From contig JAYXKI010000006.1 in NCBI GenBank assembly GCA_037892935.1, positions 372,001-436,000 on the forward strand: 64,000 bases of DNA. Reading direction: 5' to 3'. The stretch's first letter is position 1. The number at the start of each line of letters is the position of its first letter. A model generated the notes under the pieces. It saw nothing but the letters and a program-made list of their open reading frames with translations, searched no databases and had not been told where the DNA came from. Source of the DNA: Phlebopus portentosus. Lineage: Eukaryota; Basidiomycota; Agaricomycetes; Boletales; Boletinellaceae. Position numbers and translations under genes: made by a program. Of the stretch, positions 10,723 through 21,190 are shown piece by piece.

Positions 10723-13005
10723 CTAAGCCCTACCTTTCCCCTTCAACTGACAAACCCTCACCACTTCCCCTCTATCTTCCTCTTCCTCGTCTTCACCTTC
10801 CCCCATCTTCACCCCAGCCAACTTGAGCAGCAGATAGCAATCGGTGTGTGCCTGCGCTATGAGGACGCTGAATTTGTTCAGCATCTGGGACACGACCTTG
10901 TCCCGGTGATCCATCCGCACCAGCATGAACTGCAGCTTGGATTCCCTGACCTCCCACTGCAGAACTTCATGCTCGACGTGACCACCTACCGATCTCGCCA
11001 CCAGAGCCGTGACTTTCCAGCATTTTGCTTCCTGATCGCGTGCCTCCTGAGCTGCCTTACGCTTTGCGGCTACAGCCCTGCCCTTCGTGGCTAGACTACA
11101 GCCCTTCGCCTGCTTCAAGCACAGAGCGCAGGTCCTCTATGGAAGACCCACGCAATCACGGCCATGCTTCTGGCACTGGTCGCACAGAACCCAATGATGA
11201 ACGCACCCATTGCTCAATTGTTCATCGTCGTTGTCGTCATCATCATCATTATCATTGTCGTCACCACCAGAACCACCACCATTAGCCGGAATCCTAGAAG
11301 GACCAGCCTCAGGTTGAGAAGACACTCGTCATGCTGGAGAAACACGTCTCGCTCGCGTTTTGACAGTTTTGCACGGAACAGCAGCAGTACCGCTATTGTT
11401 GTTGTTGTTGCTGTTGTTGTTGTTGCTTGCGGTATTGAGAGCCTGAATCTCTTCAAGGCTTACGTCCGCCTCAAATGGCTCATTCGCCTCCATTTCCACA
11501 TCACTGATATCCATTCCGCTGTTGCCTGGACTCATGATAATGGAGTCTTCTCCCCGATGACCAGGAGGAGGACTCTCAGGACTTTCCTGAATCGCAGAAG
11601 TCTCCTCGTCCGAGTCCACCACTTGCCAAACACCACAAATGCGGCGAGTCCCTGCATCCAGTTGTTGTCGCATGTTGGCCTCAATTTCGGCAGCCATCCA
11701 GGAGATTTCAGCGTGTTGAGCAGCGCATTCTTCTTCTTCTCGTCTTTCACTCTCGTGAAGCTCAATCTCGAGCATTGTAGGTTTGAGTGAGGTTAAGGGT
11801 GTAGAACGGCTAGCTCCTTCCAAACGTTCTGCTCCAGTTTCGAGCATTTCGACCGGTTCTGTGACTTCTCCATCCTCAATCGTTTCACCAGTTTTGACAT
11901 GAAGAGGAGCGGAATCAACCTCCGTTGGACTATTGACATCCTGAGACAGCATTTGATATTGCTGCTGTTGTTGTTGTTATGGAGGAAATTGTTCAGGCAG
12001 CATTGGTTGTTGCTGCTGTTGTTGTTGTGGTTGAGGGAGAGGTTGAGAAGGTTCAGACAGCACTTGTTGGGATTGCTGTTGTTGCTGTTGTTGTCGTTGC
12101 ATTTCGGATTCCTGAGCATGAATGAGTTGATAGAGCTGACGACGAAGGATGGAATAGCCGTAGTATTCCCAGAGGAGCCAGACTGTTCTCAATTTCACCT
12201 TGTCGATGCAAAGGATGTGCCCTGCACAAAGGTGTCATTGCTCAATATCCTCCCAGTATTCAAACGCTTGCTGTAGGAAGGATTAGATGGAGATGATAGA
12301 CAAGAAGAAGTACCTATGTGACTCTGGACAGCTTCATCTCGCGTGTAATCTGTGTTGCCGGTGAACCTCGCTGTGCGTTGGAACTTGGAGCTCTCCATTC
12401 TCACATTCTCGAGAGCCTTTTCGATGTCAGGGTGTGGTTTTGGGAACATTGGAGGGAACAATTCGCCCAAGAAGAACCCACGAGTTGAATCGAATGAGGC
12501 AGGTTGGAATGGAGCCCTGCGTCTGTGGAAGAAAGCTCGTTGTTTGGTCTCCATCTTAGCATAAAATTCCCATCAATCATAGTACAGTGTCTATAGGAGA
12601 GCATCCGTGTCGCAGTAGTTGGAGTACGCTGTCTCCGACCAGACTTCTTTCATTCCTTTGGGATGGACTTGCTCCAATGCTTCCTTCCGTGCCTGTCAAA
12701 TTTTGTTAACAAAAATTCTTGATTAGAGTGCGTGGTTTACGCACCGTGGTTGCCTTCCACCCATCCATCAAAGACTCCATCACCAGATTTGTCAACCACC
12801 ATACCATCATCGAACCTGTAGGCGCAATCCATTCAACCAGTTTTGTCTTATCCGGCAGGATTACTGTCATGACGCCATGGTCTAGTTCATCCATTGCTGA
12901 CCTGGCCAAGGTGATGTCTGCCTCGAATTTTGCGACCGCTGCCTTTCAGTTGTCATCGGAGTTGATGGGTCCCACGAGCGCGACAATTTCTTTGGAAGTG
13001 AACAT
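10723..13005 (-). pseudogene. Antisense intron-containing gene inside the G1 element; Zn2Cys6-like cluster protein
   Basis: Minus-strand gene starting at ATG 13005 (MFTSKEIVALVGPIN) and ending at 10723. Exon 1 ends at a GTGCGT donor at 12744 with a TTTGACAG acceptor at 12693 (52-bp intron). A second intron (GTACTT...CTACAG) lies near 12317-12275. The product would be about 700 residues: an N-terminal part with Trp-rich segments, a Gln-rich tract (12110-11960), an acidic Asp/Asn run (11280-11220), and near 11187-11098 the cysteine pattern C-x2-C-x6-C-x7-C-x2-C-x6-C. That spacing matches the fungal Zn(II)2Cys6 cluster. At least seven in-frame stops disable it (for example TAA for Gln at 11977, TGA at 11329, TAG at 11137). 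It lies entirely between pol and the 3' LTR and opposes them. I do not recognise the full protein. Confidence 0.6.
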
Positions 13006-13134
13006 GTTGGAGAATGAAGAAGAGATGACAGCGGAAGAAAATTTGGACGCGACGCGTTATGCTTTGAAACTCCCACACGTCGGATTTGAGATGGGAGTGA
13101 CCGCGGATGGTCACTATTTCATGAACCCGGGAGA

Positions 13135-14650
13135 TGAAGAGTAAGTCTGAAGCTTGGGAATGTATGGAGTCATTACAACCAGTTCCGCGGTGTTCCGACT
13201 GGTTTCGCTCAGTTTTGACTGGTTTCACTCAAACGAGTGGACTTAGCAAGAACGCTATAGCCCAGATGGCACATGCATCATTCCTTGATCGGCCATCAAG
13301 ATAGGAGAATCACAGCATCGAGTTTGCACGTGTCAATCACAAGTCTCCGGATCTTGGATCTGCATTCCAGACAAAGAGATTTGACCCTGCAACCTCATCC
13401 TCGGTCCCTCTCCTTTGTCAAACATTGCAGACTTACTTTGTCAGGCTAGCCAGAGCTCTTTCGAGTCATTTCCCTGAGTTCCACTTCATTCCGCTCAAAG
13501 AAATCCAGTTCTGAAGGTTTTGCTCATATTCTGACCTTTCTATATGCGTCCCCTTTAATCTATTATGCTCTCGTTCCAGACATGCTCAGTATTGTTTCTT
13601 TTGACTTATGTGTCCCTTAAATCATTCATATGCACTCCTCTCCTTTGTAGATAGTGATATGCGTTCCCTTTTCTTTATGACGTATGTTCTCTGACCGATG
13701 GGAGGCTCAGTCTTGGATGTTTAGTATAAATATAACACGACTCTCGTAGTAGAGGGACAGCTTAGTTGGAGCTTAGTGGGAGCTTAGCTTGCAGTTCTCA
13801 CATCGTCTCAAAGTCCCTCGACCTCTAGTCTACTTGTTCGTAGTGGACTCTCTCGTCTCTATAGTCTAATATATGATATTTCGTGTTCTGTACAGTCGAT
13901 CGGTGATCTCTCTTTGCAGCAGAGCTGTTCTTACCCTGCGTACCACTTGCATTCAGTCTCGCAACACCTTCTCCTCTCCATTGTCGTTGGGAAAGGACAC
14001 CATATCACCCCTTTCCTCCTGACGTTCTTCTCCCCGCTTCCTCAAGTTGTTGCCCAGCGTTGTTCCACATCGTTTCGATCGAAAACAGTCGGTTCCATCA
14101 CCCTACACATATCCTTCGATTCTCTCAGTCCCCCTCCATCATCGTTTTGCACCTCCAACCCTCGCATCATATTTCAACACACTCAGCAATTGTCCTTCAT
14201 CCATCGTATTGCATTTCGAATAGTTACACCGTGTTCCGACACTTTAGACTATGAGTGAGATTGACTGCAGTCGCTTACCAGTGTGTTAGCACAGTCAATT
14301 AGTCACGTTCAGGTTGGTGGTTTGACTAGCGTAGCTTAGTTAGTTTAGTTCTTGTGCCTTGGGTTAGTCAGCTTTAGTCCAGAGCTCGCAGTCAGGCCAG
14401 AGGGTCGATTTAGCCTTCGCACCACCACCGTCGATCTTGGAAGAAGTTCACCCTCAGAATTCTTCCTCAAGCGCTTCCCTCATATCCCCCAGTTCTCACC
14501 AAGCCCTTCCATTGTATATCCCTATTTCCCTCCATTTCTTCATGCCCTTAGCTTGGGTGTAATTCTCTGCTGACCATTTGAAGGTATTCTAGGGCAGCCC
14601 CTCGAACTATACACTCCCTGTCCGGCATCAGAACGTCCACAGGAGTTTCA
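13135..14650 (+). repeat. 3' LTR of G1 element (copy B, 1,516 bp)
   Basis: It is co-linear with 3097-4724, beginning TGAAGAGTAAGTC and ending GGAGTTTCA. Differences from copy A are mostly C/T and G/A transitions, plus a deletion of about 112 bp near 13925. TATAAATA at 13725-13732 is conserved. Confidence 0.85.
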
Positions 14651-16065
14651 CCGCTGCAGTAGCATAGACTCAGTAGACGAAAGACAAGGATGGTGTATAA
14701 TGAATATAAGAAATGATATGCAGCCAGTGGGTGAAAGGGACACCTAAGGGGAGTAGGAAAGGAAGCCTGGGTCGCCGGAGGGCCGCCAAGGTCAATAGGG
14801 GGCTGCAGGGGATGAGGGAGCTTGTACGAATCTGCTGCAGTAGCATAAACTGAGTAGTCGAAATGTAAGGACCGTGTAAGATGAATATAAGGGCCAACAT
14901 GCGGCCAGTAACTGGAAAGGACGCCGAAGTGGTGTAGAATAGAAGGCCTTGGTTGCTGGAGGGCCGCCGAGGTCAAATAGAGGCCGTCGGACAGGTACAG
15001 TGTAGTGCAGCGGATGTTTGGGGGTAGGTTCCCAGTCCTAACTCACACACTAAGTGTCAGAGGTGCCAAAGGAGTGTAGAAAGGTGAGTCAAGGATAGTA
15101 TATAGTCAAGAGGGGAGCTCAGTACATGAGGGGGAGCTCAGAGTGAGGGAATCTCAAACCCTGGCCCTTGGATGCTGTATGAGCTCTCTATGCTTATCTA
15201 TCTTCTATGGTCTACTGATAAATATATACTCTATATATACTCTACTGCTCTTGCCGATGAGTCCTACTGTCTGACAACATCTCCTGAGTCACTGGGCTCG
15301 CCAAGGGCCACCGCTGGAGCATCTAGGAGTCATCCAAGAGCTGCATCACGAGGGGATCATCCAATGGCATGAAATATTGAGTATCTGCAATAATATGGGC
15401 GCTGGTGGAGTCTGGCTTGGCAGCGGTGGTCGGTGGCTTGGCACGCTGCTGTACCACATGCCTGACTGCCATATATGGTCTAGAGTTGCCCGCCGCTTGG
15501 GGGGAAGTCAGGAAACGTCGGGGCCAATATTTGGAGGCCGATATCGCATATATGAGATTGAGGGTGCATCAGTCAGGGTCCCTAGGCCGCCCAAGGCCAC
15601 TGCTGCACTCAATATAGAGTGTAGGCGATCCATGGTAACTAAGGAGGGCGCCGGAGTGGCGGATCTGCAAGTTGCTGCTCAATTGGCGGCAGATTCATAA
15701 AAGTGCGGCCTTCGGTGGCATATGAGCAGAGATGATACTAGATAACTTCATAGGCTTTGGGGGACTGTCTAGTAAGCTGTGGGAGGCTTCGGCGAGGGAA
15801 CCTGAGGACACCTGAGTGGCCACTGGACCAATCTGAGGCTTGGGGGGCTGCCGCAGGGGCATCCAAATCCACCTCGAGGCTGTACATATGAGGAATCGTA
15901 ATAACGAAGGCCTATAATAATTGGGAGACATCTCCTATGGTGTCTGGTGCTGGGTAGAAGCCTTTGGCGGATCTGTATGGGTGCCAGGGAGCCAGCGGCG
16001 GACTTGTCTGGGCTCTAGGAGGGCACCACAGGGGGAAGCATAGGCTAGAATCTATGTGTATGCAT
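14651..16065 (-). repeat. GC-rich repeat unit P, truncated inverted copy
   Basis: Reverse-complement match to about 52500-53900. It contains about two copies of the 182-bp tandem (starts near 14776 and 14958) and a non-tandem part with a 78-residue minus-strand frame (15931-15695) similar to the frame starting at 52635. A second conserved frame begins at MDRLHSILSAA (minus strand near 15630); here it has TGA where the other copy has CGA. The left end is cut cleanly by the G1 LTR inside a tandem unit. I cannot assign P to a known transposon class. Confidence 0.7.
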
Positions 16066-16723
16066 CCATAGGAGTAGTAGATGAGAGGAAAGCTTTTACA
16101 ACTAGCTCAGGCAAAGTAGCAGCATCAGTCAGCCATCCGAGTCAGAAGAAGAATATAAGTCCTAACTCCAAGGAGAGAAGGCCATAGAACAGTAAAGAAT
16201 AAACCAGTGGAGCTCAGAACCAGTACAGATACCAGCAGAGTAGCTGAGGATAGTAAGTATGCACCAGAAAGTGCTAGAGTCATTAGACCATAACAGTAGA
16301 GCTCAGATGTTGAAGTACACAGCAAGAAACTAGTAGAACGAACTAGAACATACAGTATGATCGGAATTGACAAGGAATACACAGAATTGACAAGGAAAGG
16401 GTGGAGCAAAGTGGAGCACCTTGTAAAAGGCGCTGGAAGGTATATATGATCAGTAGAAAGACTGAGGTAGATAGTTATAGTAGTAGCCTAGCATAGCCAC
16501 ACCTGTAGAGTATAAAAGGAGGCCAAACGAGCCATCCTGAGTAGCAGTTCAATTCATCTCTCCAAACGCCCCTCAAGTGAGTTGGAGCTTTCTCTCATAT
16601 AAACACTAGCCTGATACTTGTCTTTGCCTGATTCTCTGACATCGCTTACCAATCAGCAGTGTGAGACACTTGCTTCAGCAGTAAGCCATATATTACTCTT
16701 CTTACTCTGATTCTAACACCTAC
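16066..16723 (+). other. Promoter-bearing segment of unknown origin
   Basis: No gene recognised. TATAAAAGG at 16511-16519 is followed by a leader without a long frame, and the stretch ends TTCTAACA at 16718, like an LTR end. It may be the U3-R-U5 end of another LTR element, but no second copy is in the window to prove it. Confidence 0.35.
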
Positions 16724-17711
16724 TTCCTTCCCCATTAGGTAGGCCCTTATCTACCTCTGTTCCAAAGAAGCTTCCCCATGCTTCTTATCGATCACTGTTC
16801 CTATCATACATTAATCCTAATGCAAATCCTCCTATGAGAGACTTCTTCCATGTGCTGTGATCTCACTTTGCCGGCACTCTATTTCCTTGGCCGAGCTTCT
16901 GCCACTAGTCTTCTATCATGGGGCCTTCTTCCAATCATTCCCATGCTTCTAGCATCTGTTCTATTGCTTCTTCTGTGAGACTTTCAACATCTGATGGCGG
17001 CCTGTAATACACCGGCCAATCGACTTCCACCACAGTGTGTTGGCATAAGGTCTGGTGATGATGCTGATTGATCTAAGCTCTCATGTAGACCTTCAATACA
17101 TAGACATCCCTATCACCAAGCTATATAGATACCTCATGGTCATATGCACTCATCCTGCAGTTCAGCAATAGTTAGTCAAGTGTTCATTCTGAGGGTCTGG
17201 GCTTATGTCGAATCTTAGCATCAGCTGCCTCACTTATTACTAAGTGCTCCATGAAGTTCTTGAGGAGCCACTCCGAAAGAACCCAACTCCTTTGGTATAC
17301 CAAATAGCAGTTTGTACACACTAGGCTTTTGCGAACAAAGCGTCTGGTTGCACCTCATCGATAGCATCTCTTCTGCAGGAGTTCTATATATCTTGTAATG
17401 TTCCGGTCTTCTATCTATATGTAGCTTCATTCCAGTGGAGGAATATGTCCAATGTGCATTCTAGATAATCCTTCTTGCAAATCGTATAGGTCCTCCCTCT
17501 TGTCACATTCATCTTCATAATATCATCGACCGGATTCCTCTGGAATGTCTTCAGCAGCTACCTCCCCAGGTACTTGCTGTATTAGTGGGCAAGACTTGCC
17601 TCCATTATTCTGTCTTTGAAGCCTTTCAAAATGTTCTTGATTAGGCTGCATAATTTGATACATAAAGCATCTGATTCCATGTCGCATCAGGTATCCACAA
17701 TTTTTGTAACA
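16724..17711 (-). repeat. Partial LTR of Ty3 family G3 (copy C1)
   Basis: It is homologous to 59083-60267 in the same orientation. Similarity ends exactly at TGTAACA (17705-17711), which is the LTR start TGTTACA on the minus strand, and sequence beyond it is unrelated. It carries the same U3 reading frame as the G3 LTR (ATGCAGCCTAATCAAG near 17655), with its own set of stops. It is cut at the left, about 410 bp short of the proposed full LTR, so it is a truncated solo LTR. Confidence 0.7.
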
Positions 17712-17951
17712 TGTAATTTATTTAGGATCCTTATATTCTCACAAATTCTACTAAATATTTTAACTTAAAAAATTATACATATATAATAAAACTTGTTTAT
17801 CTTCCTATGAAGCAATCCAATTAATACTATCCTTAAAATATTCATGAATTATAGATAATACCTATTTCTTACACTTATCTCAGCTGTCAAGACAGGAGCA
17901 GGATTCAACTGCTTTAAAAGTATCATGCATTATAGCTAATAAATCTTATAT
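17712..17951. other. AT-rich stretch, nothing recognised
   Basis: No coding frame, repeat or motif is supported between the G3 LTR fragment and the MITE-like element. Confidence 0.4.
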
Positions 17952-18163
17952 ACGGTGGGTACATTAAGTCTTTGGCCTCTCTATTTATAGAAGGTGATTT
18001 TGCATGCCTTCTTGGGAAACAAACAACTGTGAAATAAGGTGATCCCTTATCTTTGCCGATATGAGCAAGTTGGCCAGTACTATCTAATGTTTAGGGTATC
18101 ATATAAAGTATGCAAATCCTCCTTCCTAAAGCAGGGGGGCCAAAGACTTGATGACCCACCTGT
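17952..18163. mobile_element. MITE-like element with 30-bp terminal inverted repeats
   Basis: About 212 bp bounded by CGGTGGGT...AAGTCTTTGGCC on the left and the inverted GGCCAAAGACTT...ACCCACCTG on the right. It has no coding capacity. TA-rich flanks (TATATA on the left) would suit a Tc1/mariner-type insertion, but the duplication is not clean on the right. Confidence 0.55.
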
Positions 18164-18367
18164 CGTAGCAAATGGGGAAATATATTATATAAAGATCTAG
18201 CTTTATAATTGTATTATATACTACAAGGAAGGCTTTGTAATATTTGCCGAGCTCTTGGCACTTCTCAGAATATCAGCAGAAAAGGTACTATCAATTGATA
18301 TAGTAATGACCCTGGGAAACCCATAAGTGAAACGTCAACCCTGAATGTGGGAAAGGTCCGGGAAAAG

Positions 18368-18389
18368 GTCCGCTGGACGTCCAGCGGAC
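18368..18389. repeat. Perfect 22-bp palindrome
   Basis: GTCCGCTGGAC followed immediately by its own reverse complement, centred on GACGTC. It sits between the MITE and the foldback element and is GC-rich in an AT-rich setting. It could form a cruciform or bind a dimeric protein; no function is shown. Confidence 0.7.
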
Positions 18390-18415
18390 ATAATTCTTGA
18401 CGGATCCACCTATCT

Positions 18416-19069
18416 GAAAAATAGGATTCAAAAGATTATTTTCTAATTCCTGTATTTTAAGTACCAAGAATTATAAGTTTTTAAAATTACTTTTTTTAAC
18501 TTCTTGAGCCTTGCATATTCTATTGAGTTTTATAAATTTGCATAGTATTGAAATAGATATAAATATTTTATATGCTTGATAGTGTTTTCTAGGATAAATT
18601 ATTTAAAATAGAAATCAGTCTGAAATATATTTGAGAATATTATAAATAGGAGGACTTTAAATTTATAATTTTCTATACTGTTTTTAAGGCAAAGAAATCC
18701 TTATAAATTAGTAATGAATTTTGTAGCTTTTTTTATTCAAAATATTTATAAGGATTTCTTTGCCTTAAAAACAGTATAGAAAATTATAAATTTAAAGTCC
18801 TCCTATTTATAATATTCTCAAATATATTTCAGACTGATTTCTATTTTAAATAATTTATCCTAGAAAACACTATCAAGCATATAAAATATTTATATCTATT
18901 TCAATACTATGTAAATTTATAAAACTCAATGGAATATGCAAGGCTCAAGAAGTTAAAAAAAGTAATTTTAAAAACTTATAATTCTTGGTGCTTAAAATAC
19001 AGGAATTAGAAAATAATCTTTTGAATCCTATTTTTGCATCTCAAATATTTCTAATTCTTTATGATTAAA
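18416..19069. mobile_element. Foldback element FB-A, 293-bp arms around a 35-bp loop
   Basis: Left arm 18416-18708 and right arm 18744-19036 are reverse complements with only a few mismatches; the loop is 18709-18743. The right side continues to about 19069 with a segment (TTCTAATTCTTTATGATT) that also ends a second copy of the family at 36568. Strongly AT-rich, no protein frame. Broken parts of another copy lie at 36568-36640 and 50289-50484. Confidence 0.85.
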
Positions 19070-19148
19070 AATGAGTTTCAAAAGATTTTATTCTACATTC
19101 CTATTCTGGATCAAATTTCTGAGGCTATAAAATAAGGTTCTGCCCCCT

Positions 19149-19985
19149 GTGATATCTATAGATATCTCAGAGTCTCAGAATCAGATGGTGCGGTGTCCAC
19201 CTTCGCCAACCAACAAAGCCTGCAGTTCAGTACATCAACGGGTCGTCCCAACGGCGTGGACGGCCAGTCAGACCGACGGCAGAAACAGTTTGATCACACT
19301 CCGTAGGCCCTCGCCCGACCGTGTGCGTACATTACTCAATCGTGTTGAGACGCTGGCGCAGCACGACTACCGGCACGGGGAGGGCGCCATTTGCTCCACC
19401 GCTCATGACAAGCTTGGACTAAGAGATCTTCTAACTGCATCGGTGGCGCGTTTTGCGGCTTATTCTGGGTACGTTCATCATCGTGTGTTCAAACAGTTAC
19501 CATAGACCGTCTATACTTGTCTTCTGGACCATTTTCTGGTAGGAAGGTCAACGTGGTAAGCCCCCTTCTCTTCATCCTTACACGGAACTCATCTCTCGAT
19601 AGCGGACAGCAGGTCGTTCGCTCGGTTGCGCTCTTGCGTCGCTCGTATACTCTCGTCTCATCAGCGAACCCACGGGTACAGAGAGAACATCGTTGTCCGA
19701 GATGCCTATCTCTTCGCGTCACCTATTCTTTGTGACGTCGAGTCTGCCCAACGGAAGATACTGCAGTGGGATGTGTCCCTCGAAGAAGATGCGAATTCGC
19801 GCTGGTCATATGCAAAAACAGCTCACAAGTTTGATGATGTTGCTACCCGACTGGTCGCAGATGAATGTCGATTAAGTAGTTCGGCTCGTCATTGGCTCGT
19901 ATTTGCCGGAGTTAGGGGACTGGTTTGGCAGGATTTTGTAGTGGCCGAGAGGGAATGTTGCAGAACACGTCTGAGTTCGGGTTGA
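19149..19985 (+). other. Possible unrecognised split gene
   Basis: After the AT-rich foldback the base composition rises and open stretches appear on the plus strand: 19149-19470, then 19507-19556, then 19682-19985. The breaks carry plausible intron ends (GTACGTTC...CCATAG and GTAAGCCC...GGTACAG). The last exon would read RENIVVRDAYLFASPILCD and continue to a TGA at 19983. A TATAAAAT string lies at 19125-19132. I recognise no family, and splicing is only inferred. It could equally be a relic. Confidence 0.3.
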
Positions 19986-21190
19986 ACATCACGGTCAAGC
20001 GAGGATGGGCCAATCAGAGCATAAGCCTTACGACAACATATCTCTCACTCTTCTTCTTCTCACCTATGACAATATGCGCATAGGTAGCATGATGACGTTC
20101 TCGAGATGAGCGCCTCCTACAGGACTCCGATATCACTGTCCCCGTAGATATCTTCAAATCTCCCGGCGTAACACAATGGTCCATTCTTGTTGACGAGAAA
20201 AGTGATGAGAAGATCGATCAAGCTATGCGAGGGAGTGATTATAAGAATCAGGATGTAGTTAATGTGACGAAGGAAGGACTGGGGAATGCGTATGAGAAGC
20301 CGAAAATATTGTTTGCTTAGTGAGTGCGGAGTACTCGAGAAGAGGTTTGTTTTTGGGATCTGATTTGGACGTGGTTGACAGACATACATACATGAAAATG
20401 AGGAGATTCGGTACATCAAGTCTGGTCCGGTTTTCTCGACGTCCGAGGTTGGTTGCGGAGCCTTCCCCGTCCCATCATAGCCTCTTACTCGACGGAAGCA
20501 TGCACAGCTGACAATAGACAAATGGATCTGCAACTATATAACATCTAGCAACCTGCTTGTCGTACCCGCCGGGATGTAGCCCCGTCTCACGCTTGATAAG
20601 GGGAACGCTATCACCGCTCTAAGGCTTTTCAGGGTCAGCAGTTCCCTGCCTTCTTCCAGAGAGGGCATGCTCCCATGCGATCATTGGGTGGCCGTCGTAT
20701 AACTATGTTCTTGAAATAGAAGTGAACCGACCGGTTAGGCATGCGCGCGGCGGTGTAGGATTACAAAGTCGGCGTTAATCTTCTAATGACCTGGGAAGGA
20801 ATCTGGCGTTGTTGCGACAGAAAGGAAAGTAATCAAAAAATAAAAGATAACTCGTAACCTGTATAGCTTTTCCTGTCGTATGGCAATTTATTATGTTGTA
20901 TCGAATATGGGGTTTGTTTACTACAGTGTATACAATGATCATCACAAAGTTTGCGTGAAATCGAATAACGTTATGAACGATTGATGTCGTTCTCCCGTCG
21001 TACCGACTGATAATTCGTACTAGACCCGGTTAATCCCTGTCGGATATCTGAAGAGACAATATTGCCAATCTCTGTTGAAGGTGAAGAACCAAACCGCAGT
21101 TTGTTTATTCGTATAACTCGTAGTAATTACATTTGCTGGTTTACACACATTCATATTGACTAGCAAAGAAGAAAGCAATAATACTGGGCT
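19986..21190. other. Intergenic region downstream of the NLR gene
   Basis: Several open frames under 140 codons exist on both strands, including one at 20533-20117 minus, but none shows a motif or codon pattern I can defend. It probably contains the 3' end of the NLR transcript. Confidence 0.4.

Larger units (their letters stand above)
8820..14650 (+). mobile_element. 5'-truncated Ty3/gypsy element of family G1
   Basis: Three parts fit one element reading on the plus strand: an integrase-containing pol frame (8885-10267), a spacer, an antisense split gene (13005-10723), and a 3' LTR (13135-14650) preceded by the purine-rich end CCCGGGAGA. The LTR belongs to the same family as the solo LTR at 3097-4724. 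Gag, protease, RT and RNase H are missing and no 5' LTR is present, so about half of the element has been lost at the left end. No target duplication is evident at the LTR's right edge, where unit P begins. Membership of the antisense gene in this element is inferred from position. Confidence 0.65.

Noticed and set aside
11164..12276. Long plus-strand frames rich in Leu/Val runs (for example 11164-11790, 11899-12276)
   Set aside because: They are the complement of the Gln/Asn/Asp-coding triplet runs of the antisense gene and have no protein features of their own.
17952..19069. CRISPR-like array
   Set aside because: The repeats are inverted arms of foldback/MITE elements, with no regular repeat-spacer structure, and the genome is fungal.
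20117..20533. 138-codon minus-strand frame as a gene
   Set aside because: No motif, low-complexity Ile/Leu/Ser stretches, and no splice context. It could be chance.
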